DNA of 35,990 nucleotides from an uncultured Myxococcales bacterium (lineage in GTDB: Bacteria; Myxococcota_A; UBA9042). The notes beneath the pieces were generated by a model. It saw only the letters and a list, made by a program, of their open reading frames with translations, had not been told where the DNA came from and did not search any database. How positions within the stretch are numbered: position 1 is the stretch's first letter; the number at the start of each line of letters is the position of its first letter. The stretch is from contig CAIPXZ010000190.1 of assembly GCA_903869075.1 (NCBI GenBank), positions 1-35,990 of the forward strand. Reading direction: 5' to 3'. The translations under genes were made by a program, and so were the position numbers. Of the stretch, positions 15,455 to 22,827 are shown one piece after another.

Positions 15455-16209
15455 TCCACCGCCTGTGCTTGCTGCTGCTCCTCGGCAGCGCGGCCGCCTG
15501 CGCCGCCAAACCCGCGCCCGTGATGGTGCCGCCGGAGTTGGCCGAGATCGTGACCTGGCTGCGCGCGCATCCGCCAGCGGCCAACGTGCTGACGCTGACC
15601 GAGACCGGCGCGGCTGCCGTGCGCCAGGCCGCGCACACGCCGGTTGTCGACGGCCAAGGCCAGCTGGGGCTGCTCGGCCGTGACGCCAAGGCGCTGCTGC
15701 AGACGATGGCCGACAAGCGCCTGGACTACCTGCTGACCACCGAGCCGGACCTGCATGACGCGCCGGCGCTGACCAAGGACAAGGCCGTGCTCGTGCCGTC
15801 GGTGCTGCAGCACCTGATCAGCCTCTACGGCACCGGGACGCGCGACCAGGCCTGCGTCGACGGCTTGCAGCTCGTGGCGACGTCGAGCGCGATTCGCAAC
15901 GTCGGCGGCCGGCACCTGCCCGCAGCGATGCTGTTCCACCGCGTGCCGGGCGCGCGCCTGCAGCTGCACAAGCTAGTGCCGGGCATTCCGGTGCGCGTGG
16001 AGACGACGCGGACGTTCGCCGGCCAGGTCTTCGTGTTTGACTGCCAGACGCGCGCGGACGCCACCGGCAACCTCGACATGCGCTTTCCGTACCCGAGCTT
16101 GCCGACCGCGCCGGTGCGCATGTGGACCGCGGTCAGCAAGTCCGGCGACCCGATCGCCATCAGCGCCGAGGCCGTCGACAAAGGCCAGATCGTCGATCTC
16201 TCGCTCTGA
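15394..16209 (+). CDS. lipoprotein-like protein resembling the periplasmic tail of STT3/AglB-type GT-C enzymes
   Basis: The 271-residue protein starts at an ATG with a poor ribosome site; no better start exists before the hydrophobic segment. Residues ~24-36 (LCLLLLLGSAAAC) look like a lipoprotein signal with a weak lipobox, Cys36. The rest has no membrane helix. EIVTWLRAHPPAANVL, then HTPVVDGQG, then KALLQTMADKRLDYLL follows the order of the soluble domain of STT3/AglB oligosaccharyltransferases and related GT-C enzymes (helix, substrate-loop strand, DYxx strand). The end (LFHRVPGARLQL, PGIPVRVETTRTFAG, a FPYPS strand) resembles AglB's terminal beta domain. The catalytic WWD motif of STT3 is absent (TLTETG in its place) and there is no 13-helix membrane domain, so it cannot be a transferase by itself. 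The relationship is my reading and is tentative. Confidence 0.5.
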   Translation: MSNVPNFPVRPVAFRSRSGRVHRLCLLLLLGSAAACAAKPAPVMVPPELAEIVTWLRAHPPAANVLTLTETGAAAVRQAAHTPVVDGQGQLGLLGRDAKALLQTMADKRLDYLLTTEPDLHDAPALTKDKAVLVPSVLQHLISLYGTGTRDQACVDGLQLVATSSAIRNVGGRHLPAAMLFHRVPGARLQLHKLVPGIPVRVETTRTFAGQVFVFDCQTRADATGNLDMRFPYPSLPTAPVRMWTAVSKSGDPIAISAEAVDKGQIVDLSL

Positions 16210-16214
16210 ACATC

Positions 16215-16281
16215 CTGACCGATGTCCCAGGCCAAGTTCTTCCAGCCAGACCAGTTGCATCTCGGACTGGATCCACGAGCG
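16215..16281 (+). repeat. imperfect direct repeat, copy B (just past the gene end)
   Basis: This is the partner of the repeat at 15387-15454, starting six nt after the stop codon of the STT3-tail-like gene. It contains an ATG at the same place as copy A, opening a 32-codon frame (16222-16320) that ends in TGA. That frame (FFQPDQLHLGLDPRA) has a faint look of a transposase N-terminus but is too short to assign. The pair suggests duplication of the 5' region of this gene, or the ends of a decayed element. Confidence 0.7.
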
Positions 16282-16346
16282 TGCGCCGAAGGTGGCACGC
16301 CGCAGCTGAAAACGGTTTGATCGCGAAATTCGCTCGGCGTGTTTAG

Positions 16347-19300
16347 TCAGCGCCGCCCGACCATCCGCAGCCGGCCGCTGTGGCGCGGATCGACCGTCAG
16401 CTGGCGCGGCGCCTCCGGCTCCGGCATCACGTCAATCACCACGTCCGCCGGGTTCTCCGACCACCGCCGCAGCGTCCGCAGCAGCTCTTTTGTCGCCGCC
16501 ACAGGCGCTTCCTGCTCGCGCGGCGTCAGCGTCTTGGTCAGCACCATGTCCGGCGTCAGCCGATACAGCGAGCCGCGCTGGTTGATGAGCGGCAGCAGCG
16601 TCTCCGGCTGCAGCTTGCCGCGCTCGTGCAGCGTCAGCGCCACCGCCATCGGACCTTGCTCGACTTTTTGCACGCCCAGCGCGATCGCCAGCACGCGCAG
16701 CTCCAGCGTCTCGAACAGCGCCTGCCCGGGCGGCGGCAGCCGGCCGTAGCGGTCGACAACAGCGCGCATCGCCGCGTCCAGCTCCGCCTCATTGCGCACG
16801 CCCGCCAGCCGCTTGTACGCCGCCAAACGCTGCGTCGGATCCGGCACATACGTCTCCGGCAGGAACGCCGTCAGCGCGACCTTGATCTCCGGATCCACCG
16901 GCGCGCCCAGGTCCTCGCCGCGGATTTCCTGCACCGCCTCTTCCAGCAGCTTGACGTACAGCTCGTAGCCGATCTCGGCGATGTGGCCGGTCTGCTCCTC
17001 GCCCAGCAGGTTGCCGGCGCCGCGGATCTCCAGGTCATGGCTGGCAATTTGCACGCCCGAGCCCAGCTCCGAGAACCGCTCCAGCACCGCCACGCGCCGC
17101 GCGCCGTCAGTCGTCATCCGCTCGCGCTCCGGCACGGTCAGGTAGCACCACGCGCGCACGCTCGATCGCCCCACGCGTCCGCGCAGCTGGTACAACTGCG
17201 CGAGGCCAAACGTGTCGGCGCGCTCGATGAACATCGTGTTGGCGTTGGGAATGTCCAAGCCCGACTCAATAATCGTCGTTGAAATCAAGACGTTGCATTC
17301 GCGGCGCATGAATTTCAGCATCGCGTCTTCCAGCTCGCCTTCCTCCATCTGGCCGTGCGCCACCACCGGCCGCACGCTCGGCACCAGCGACTTCAGGTGC
17401 TCCGCGATCTCCGGCAGCCGCGCGATGCGGTTGCAGACGTAAAACGCCTGGCCGCCGCGGTTCAGCTCGCGCTCCAGCGCCTCCTGCAGCACGTCATCGG
17501 CGCCGCGGCAGACGATCGTGCGCACCGACTTGCGGTTCTCCGGCGGCGTGGCGATCAGCGATAAATCGCGCAGCCCCAGCGTCGCCAACTGCAGCGTCCG
17601 CGGGATCGGCGTCGCGGACAGCGTCATGCAGTCGATGTTGGTCCGCCATTTCTTGATGGCCTCCTTGTGGCCGACGCCAAAACGGTGCTCTTCGTCGATG
17701 ATCAACAGGCCCAAATCGCGGAAATTCACGTCCTTGGAAAGCAGCCGGTGCGTGCCGACGATGATGTCGATCTCGCCCTTGTTCAGCGCCTCGATCGTCT
17801 CGCGCTGCTCCGCGGCGCTCAAAAACCGCGACAGCGACGCGACCTTGATCGGCAAGCCCTGGCAGCGCTCGGCGAACGTCAGGCGATGCTGCTCCGCCAG
17901 GACCGTCGTCGGCGCCAACACCGCGACTTGCTTGCCGTCCAGCGCCACTTTCACCGCCGCGCGGATCGCGACTTCGGTCTTGCCATAGCCGACGTCGCCG
18001 CACACGAGCCGGTCCATCGGCCGCGGCAGGCTCAGGTCAATCAGCACGTCGTCGATCGCCCGCTGCTGGTCCGGCGTCTCTTCCCACGGGAACGACGCCT
18101 CCCACTCGCGGTACACTTCATCGGGCGGCGAAAACGCGTGACCCGGCCGCGCCGCGCGCTCGGCATACAGCCGCACCAGCTCCTGCGCCGCCTCCGCCAC
18201 GGCCTTTTTGGCCCGGCGCTTGGCCTTCAGCCAGCGATCGTGGCCGAGTCGATCCAGCTGCGGCGACGCGTCCTCACCGGAGACGAACTTTTGCACGCGC
18301 TCCAGGCTCGTCACCGGCACGTACAACCGCTGGTCTTCCTTGTAGATAATCAGCAGGAAGTCCTGCTCGATGCCGCCCGCCGCCATGCGCTGCAGCCCGA
18401 CGTAGCGGCCAATGCCGTGGTCGACGTGCACGATGTAGTCGCCCTCGGTCAGCTCCGCCATGTCGCGAATCAGCTGGCCGGCCGAGCGTTTTTTGCGCAG
18501 CTGCTGCGGCTTGACGGTCTTGTGGCCAAAAATCTCGTCCTCGTCGATCACGACGAGCTTGAGCGCCTCGATGTGGTAGCCTTCGCCCGAGCCGCCCAGC
18601 ACCAACAGCGCGTCCAGGTCCTTGCGCAGCCGCAGCGTCGGCATATCCGCCGGCCGCAGGGGGCCCTGGTGGAACTCGCTGCCGATGCCGTAGTGCCGCA
18701 AAATCGTCGCCAGCCGCTCGCGGCCGCCTTCGGAGTGCGCGGCAATCACCACCAATTCCTGCAACTTGCGCGCCATGCGGATGCGCTGCACAAGTGGCCG
18801 CAGGCCCTCGTCGCGGCCGCGCGCCTCGTGCAGCTCGCGCGCCACATCGCGGTTGTTGCCGACGTCCAGCTGGAACGTCGGCGCCGTACGGCCCTCCTCA
18901 AAAATCGCGAACGGCCGCACATATAGCTGCGTATGCGTCTGCAATTGCTGGCGAATCTCATCCGGAGACGCCGCCAGCTGCTCGGGCGGATAGCACAGCC
19001 GCTGCGCCGCCTGCGCCTCGGCGTACTGCAGCCGCAGCTGCTGCCACGCCGCTTCCAGCGCCTGGAAACAGGCGTCCGGCTGGTCCAGCACCACGATCGG
19101 CGAGGCGTTGCCGGTCAGCGGCGCGAGCTGCAGGATCGTCGCCTGGTCCGGCGTGATGCCGGCGCGCAGCGCTTCCAGCCCCGGCACCACGTGGCCGGCG
19201 CGCAGCTCGTCCAGGATCGCCCGCAGCTCGACGTTGCCGACGTCGTGCAAATCCGCCAAATCCGTCAGGTTCTTGCCCGCGAGCGCCAGGCTGCCCGGGT

Positions 19301-20009
19301 CGATCAGCAGCTCGCGCACCGGCGGCAGGATCACGTCCAGCAGGCTGTGACCGGTCGCCGCTTGCGTTTCCGGGTCAAAAAAGCGGATGGCGGTCACGTC
19401 GTCGCGCGTCAAGTCGATGCGCGTCGGCTCCAGATACAGCGGACTCCAGACGTCGATGCCGTCGCCGCGCAGCGTGAAAGTGCCCTGATCTTCGCAGACT
19501 GGCACCTGCTCGTAGCCGCCAGCCAGCAGTTGTTCGACAAGTTCCACGGTATCCAGGTTCGCGCCCACCGACGCCATCGCCGTCGCCCGATCCAGCTGGC
19601 CCGCCGCCAGGGTGCGGTGCAGCAGCGCGTCGGCCGTCACAACCACCGCCGCCAAGCCCAGCCCGAGGTTCAGCCGATAGCCCGCGGCGATGCGCGCCTG
19701 CACGTTCTGCCGCAGCGGCGACACGTCGTGGTACGGCGACACGTCATTGGCTTCATATGCCAGCACCGGCCCGAGACCGGGCCACAGCTCCGCCTCGAAA
19801 GCGCTCAGGCCTTCGACAATTTGCGCCATGCGCTGGGTCGTCGGCGCGACGATCAGCAGCGGCCGATCCACCCGCGCCCGCAGCACCGCCAGCAGCAGCG
19901 GCACCACGCCCGCCTCCGCCGTCGCCAGCACCTGCAGCGGCGTGCGGTGCTCGAGCGACAGCACGAGCCCCTCGAAGTCAAAGCGGCGCGGCTGGTGCAA
20001 AGTGGCCAT
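16347..20009 (-). CDS. mfd: transcription-repair coupling factor Mfd
   Basis: The protein is 1220 residues from the ATG at 20009; an in-frame ATG at 20048 would add 13. Mfd is a DNA translocase that removes RNA polymerase stalled at lesions and recruits UvrA. The UvrB-like N-terminal half is followed by the RNA-polymerase-interacting domain (DYIVHVDHGIGRYVGLQ, about residue 530) and a RecG-like SF2 motor: P-loop GDVGYGKT (Lys677), DEEH box (772-775), TRG region including RGRVGRSSVRAWCYL, and the C-terminal UvrA-masking domain with FLPETYVPDPTQRLAAYKRLA. The length is slightly above the E. coli protein (1148). All key motor motifs are present. It is transcribed alone, convergent with the STT3-tail-like gene and divergent from the VWA gene. 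Confidence 0.97.
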   Translation of the reverse strand: MATLHQPRRFDFEGLVLSLEHRTPLQVLATAEAGVVPLLLAVLRARVDRPLLIVAPTTQRMAQIVEGLSAFEAELWPGLGPVLAYEANDVSPYHDVSPLRQNVQARIAAGYRLNLGLGLAAVVVTADALLHRTLAAGQLDRATAMASVGANLDTVELVEQLLAGGYEQVPVCEDQGTFTLRGDGIDVWSPLYLEPTRIDLTRDDVTAIRFFDPETQAATGHSLLDVILPPVRELLIDPGSLALAGKNLTDLADLHDVGNVELRAILDELRAGHVVPGLEALRAGITPDQATILQLAPLTGNASPIVVLDQPDACFQALEAAWQQLRLQYAEAQAAQRLCYPPEQLAASPDEIRQQLQTHTQLYVRPFAIFEEGRTAPTFQLDVGNNRDVARELHEARGRDEGLRPLVQRIRMARKLQELVVIAAHSEGGRERLATILRHYGIGSEFHQGPLRPADMPTLRLRKDLDALLVLGGSGEGYHIEALKLVVIDEDEIFGHKTVKPQQLRKKRSAGQLIRDMAELTEGDYIVHVDHGIGRYVGLQRMAAGGIEQDFLLIIYKEDQRLYVPVTSLERVQKFVSGEDASPQLDRLGHDRWLKAKRRAKKAVAEAAQELVRLYAERAARPGHAFSPPDEVYREWEASFPWEETPDQQRAIDDVLIDLSLPRPMDRLVCGDVGYGKTEVAIRAAVKVALDGKQVAVLAPTTVLAEQHRLTFAERCQGLPIKVASLSRFLSAAEQRETIEALNKGEIDIIVGTHRLLSKDVNFRDLGLLIIDEEHRFGVGHKEAIKKWRTNIDCMTLSATPIPRTLQLATLGLRDLSLIATPPENRKSVRTIVCRGADDVLQEALERELNRGGQAFYVCNRIARLPEIAEHLKSLVPSVRPVVAHGQMEEGELEDAMLKFMRRECNVLISTTIIESGLDIPNANTMFIERADTFGLAQLYQLRGRVGRSSVRAWCYLTVPERERMTTDGARRVAVLERFSELGSGVQIASHDLEIRGAGNLLGEEQTGHIAEIGYELYVKLLEEAVQEIRGEDLGAPVDPEIKVALTAFLPETYVPDPTQRLAAYKRLAGVRNEAELDAAMRAVVDRYGRLPPPGQALFETLELRVLAIALGVQKVEQGPMAVALTLHERGKLQPETLLPLINQRGSLYRLTPDMVLTKTLTPREQEAPVAATKELLRTLRRWSENPADVVIDVMPEPEAPRQLTVDPRHSGRLRMVGRR

Positions 20010-20118
20010 AGCGGGAGCCAGAATAGGCGCTGCCTGCCGGTTGGGCAACGCCCGCGGCCGTTTCCGCTGCGATCGGCGTGGATTGCGCGGCCGGGGCGGC
20101 AGGTGCCGGTGCGGCTAC

Positions 20119-20147
20119 TTGACCGCGACGGCGCGCAACCGCACAGT
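20119..20147 (+). promoter_or_regulatory. candidate promoter of the VWA lipoprotein gene
   Basis: TTGACC (20119-20124), 17-bp spacer, CACAGT (20142-20147). The predicted transcript would begin near 20154, only about 7 nt before the ATG at 20161 but about 49 nt before the GTG at 20203, which supports the GTG as the start. The -10 is poorly matched. Confidence 0.3.
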
Positions 20148-20202
20148 GGACGGCAACGGAATGCGCGGCGCCACTGCGGCGTTGTGCCCGGTGGGAGCCG
20201 TT

Positions 20203-21819
20203 GTGAACCGATTCTGGACAAGCCAAAACCGCGCGTGGGCAGCCGTCATCGCGGTGGTCGTCAGCCTGTGCGCCTGCGAACCGACGTACCCGGCGGACGA
20301 CGCCACCGCCGGTGACGCCAGCGGCGACGCCGACACCAGCCACTTGCCGCCCAATGGCGGCACCATCTACGGCGACGACGACACCTGCGGCACAAGCTGC
20401 CCGACGCCCGCGCACGCCGACCCAACGTGCGCCGAGAGCGTGTGCGGCTACGCCTGCAGCGGCGACTTCCTGGACTGCAACGGCAAGCCCCTCGACGGCT
20501 GCGAAATCAGCATCAAGAGCGACCCGGCGCACTGCGGCAGCTGCGGCAACAACTGCGGCAACGTCGTGAACGGCACGCCGATTTGCGTCAATTTTCTCTG
20601 CCGCGCGTCCTGCGACCCGGGCTGGGGCAGCTGCCAGAACAACCCGGCGCAGTGCGAGACGCACACCGACGTCGACCCGCTGCACTGCGGCGGCTGCACG
20701 ACGCAATGCACCGGTAGCATCAACGCCGCGCCGCACTGCGAGGGCGGCCAATGCACGTTCCACTGCTCGCCTGGGTACTCGGATTGCAACAGCAATTCCG
20801 ACGACGGCTGCGAAATCAACACCGACAGCGACCCGCACCATTGCGGCAGCTGCAACCTCGACTGCAAGGGCCTCGGCTGCTCGCAGGGCACCTGCACGTG
20901 CGCGTCCAGCACGCAGACGGCCTCGCTGTCGCCGCTGGACTTGTACATCATGATGGACCAGTCCGGCTCGATGGACCTGACCACCGGCACCGGCGTGACA
21001 AAATGGGCAGCGATCTCCGCGGCCATCAAGGGTTTTGTCAATGACGCCAAGTCCGTCGGCATCGGCGTCGGCATCCAGTATTTCCCGCTGACGACCTGCG
21101 CATCGTCCGAATACGCCAAGCCGGAGGTGCCCATCGCCGACCTGCCGGCCAACGCGACGACAATCATGGCGTCAATCGCCAAACATGGCCCCAACGGCTC
21201 GACGCCGACCGCGGCGGCGCTGGACGGTGCGATCACCTATGCGCAATCCGTGGCCGCGACAAAGCCCGGTCACGTCATCGCTGTCGTCCTCGCCACGGAC
21301 GGCGTGCCGACCGGCTGTGCGCCGCTGGACACCATCCCCGCCGTCGCCAAGATCGCCGCCGCCGGCTTGACGAGCTCCGCTGCGGTGCACACCTTCGTCA
21401 TCGGCGTCGGCACCGAGACGGCCTCGCTCAACGCGATCGCCGTCGCTGGCGGCACCAAGTCGGCGCTGATCGTCGACGTCGCCGGCAACGTCGAGCAGCA
21501 ATTCGCCGCTGACTTGAAGGCCGTCCAGGGCACCGCGCTTGCATGCTCGTACGCCATCCCGGTGGCGCCCGCCGGCCAAAACGTCGACTTCAACAAGGTC
21601 AACGTGCAGATCACGCTCAGCGGCGGCAAGCCGCAGATGCTCAACTACGTCGCCACCGAGGCCGACTGCAGCGCGACGACCGGCGGCTGGCACTTCGACA
21701 ACGCCGCCGCGCCGACCAAGATCCTGCTGTGCGCCACAAGCTGCGCCGTGCCGCTCAGCGCGTCGACCGCCAAGGTCGAGATTTTGCTGGGCTGCGCGCG
21801 CACGACCGCCAATCCGTAG
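20203..21819 (+). CDS. VWA-domain lipoprotein with Cys-rich N-terminal repeats
   Basis: The 538-residue protein starts at the GTG at 20203 (GGGAG upstream, compact signal); the ATG at 20161 would add 14 residues. The signal ends in VVVSLCAC, a lipobox. An acidic linker (DDATAGDASGDADTS) is followed by three or four Cys-rich repeats of the form DG-C-E-I-x-(S/T)-D-P-x-H-C-G-S-C-x-x-x-C, up to about residue 245, a motif common in myxobacterial surface proteins. The VWA domain (~248-445) has a complete MIDAS: DQSGS (Asp252), a Thr in NGSTPTAAAL and Asp in LATDG. A final ~90 residues with several cysteines complete the protein. It is probably a metal-dependent protein-binding surface lipoprotein. 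Ligand unknown. Confidence 0.88.
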   Translation: MNRFWTSQNRAWAAVIAVVVSLCACEPTYPADDATAGDASGDADTSHLPPNGGTIYGDDDTCGTSCPTPAHADPTCAESVCGYACSGDFLDCNGKPLDGCEISIKSDPAHCGSCGNNCGNVVNGTPICVNFLCRASCDPGWGSCQNNPAQCETHTDVDPLHCGGCTTQCTGSINAAPHCEGGQCTFHCSPGYSDCNSNSDDGCEINTDSDPHHCGSCNLDCKGLGCSQGTCTCASSTQTASLSPLDLYIMMDQSGSMDLTTGTGVTKWAAISAAIKGFVNDAKSVGIGVGIQYFPLTTCASSEYAKPEVPIADLPANATTIMASIAKHGPNGSTPTAAALDGAITYAQSVAATKPGHVIAVVLATDGVPTGCAPLDTIPAVAKIAAAGLTSSAAVHTFVIGVGTETASLNAIAVAGGTKSALIVDVAGNVEQQFAADLKAVQGTALACSYAIPVAPAGQNVDFNKVNVQITLSGGKPQMLNYVATEADCSATTGGWHFDNAAAPTKILLCATSCAVPLSASTAKVEILLGCARTTANP

Positions 21820-21909
21820 CCGCGCCGGCGCATTGGACTTGCGCGCGGACGCCACCTGCGCTATTGCCTTTGGCAACTGCGGGTGGGTACGCGGTTGTCT
21901 GGGAATTGC

Positions 21910-22803
21910 ATGACCGCGCCACTGCCATTGGGTTGCCGTGAACGCACGATCGCTACGGCGACGCTGTCGACGATGCACATCGTCGAAGCCGGCGATCCCC
22001 ACGCGCCGCTGATCGTGCTGCTGCACGGCTTTCCGGAATTCTGGTACTCGTGGCGCCACCAACTAACGGCGCTGGCCGCGGATTTCCACGTCGTGGCGCC
22101 GGATTTGCGCGGCTATGGCGGCACGGAAAAGCCGGATTCTGGCTATGACATCGGCACGCTGGCGGCCGACATCGACGCGCTGCTGGCGACGCTGACCGCC
22201 GGTGAAGTGACGCCGCGGCCGGTGACGCTCGTCGGCCACGACTGGGGCGGCGTTGTGGCGTGGTCGGTGGCGTCGCTCCACCCGGAGCGCATCACCAAGC
22301 TTGTGGCGATCGACGCGCCGCACCTGCTGGCCTACCTGCGCAGCGCGCGGCAGCACCCGGGCCAGCTGCTGAAGTCGTGGTATATCGGGCTGTTCCAGGT
22401 GCCGGGGCTGTTTGAGTGGCAGTTCCGCCGCAACCCGTACGCGGCGATGGCGCAGATGCTGCGCGGCGCGGCGTTCCAGCGCGACGTGTTCACCCGCGAG
22501 GAGATCGGCCACTATGTGGCGGCGATGGCCGACCCGCGCGTGCTGCCGCGGGCGCTGGCGTATTACCGGGCTTTGCCGAGTGTTTTCGCGCAGTTGGATG
22601 ATTTGCGCGCGCCGGTGACAGCGCCGACGCTCGTGCTGTGGGGCGCGCACGACCCGGCGCTGGGGCTGGAGCTGATCGAGGCGTGCCGCACCGTCGTGGA
22701 TGCGCCGTTTGAATCGCAGGTTTTTGCCGACGCGGGCCACTGGCTGCAGCAGGAAAAGCCGGCTGAAGTGAGCGCGGCGATCGCCGCTTTTGCGGCGCGT
22801 TGA
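21910..22803 (+). CDS. epoxide hydrolase-like alpha/beta hydrolase
   Basis: The 297-residue cytosolic enzyme starts at the ATG at 21910, close to where homology begins. It shows the soluble epoxide hydrolase signature: oxyanion HGFPEFWYSWR (His39-Glu43), nucleophile VGHDWGG (Asp111), the lid tyrosine region SWYIGLFQVPGL, a second lid tyrosine in ALAYYRALP, and catalytic His277 in DAGHWLQQEKP. The acid residue is probably in WGAHDPALG. These enzymes open epoxides to diols through an Asp-ester intermediate; haloalkane dehalogenases are close relatives but usually differ in the oxyanion motif, and the two tyrosines favour an epoxide hydrolase. The substrate is unknown. It is 24 nt upstream of the haem-propeller lipoprotein start. 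Confidence 0.9.
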   Translation: MTAPLPLGCRERTIATATLSTMHIVEAGDPHAPLIVLLHGFPEFWYSWRHQLTALAADFHVVAPDLRGYGGTEKPDSGYDIGTLAADIDALLATLTAGEVTPRPVTLVGHDWGGVVAWSVASLHPERITKLVAIDAPHLLAYLRSARQHPGQLLKSWYIGLFQVPGLFEWQFRRNPYAAMAQMLRGAAFQRDVFTREEIGHYVAAMADPRVLPRALAYYRALPSVFAQLDDLRAPVTAPTLVLWGAHDPALGLELIEACRTVVDAPFESQVFADAGHWLQQEKPAEVSAAIAAFAAR

Positions 22804-22827
22804 CAGCGGGTGAGGAGAGGTCGGGCA

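Noticed and set aside
15238-15969. Upstream extension of the parvulin lipoprotein frame
   Set aside because: The extension crosses the divergent gene and has no homology; the lipobox and GGAGG place the start at 15237.
16222-16320. 32-codon ORF as an insertion-sequence transposase start
   Set aside because: There are no terminal inverted repeats, no target duplication and no continuation; only a faint resemblance. Kept as a repeat copy, not as a mobile element.
16210-16346. Rho-independent terminator between the convergent STT3-tail-like gene and mfd
   Set aside because: Only a very short palindrome (GCGAAATTCGC at 16323-16333) without a G/C-rich stem or T-run was found.
17667-20315. Long plus-strand frames within mfd
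   Set aside because: They are antisense shadows of a gene with all Mfd motifs intact.
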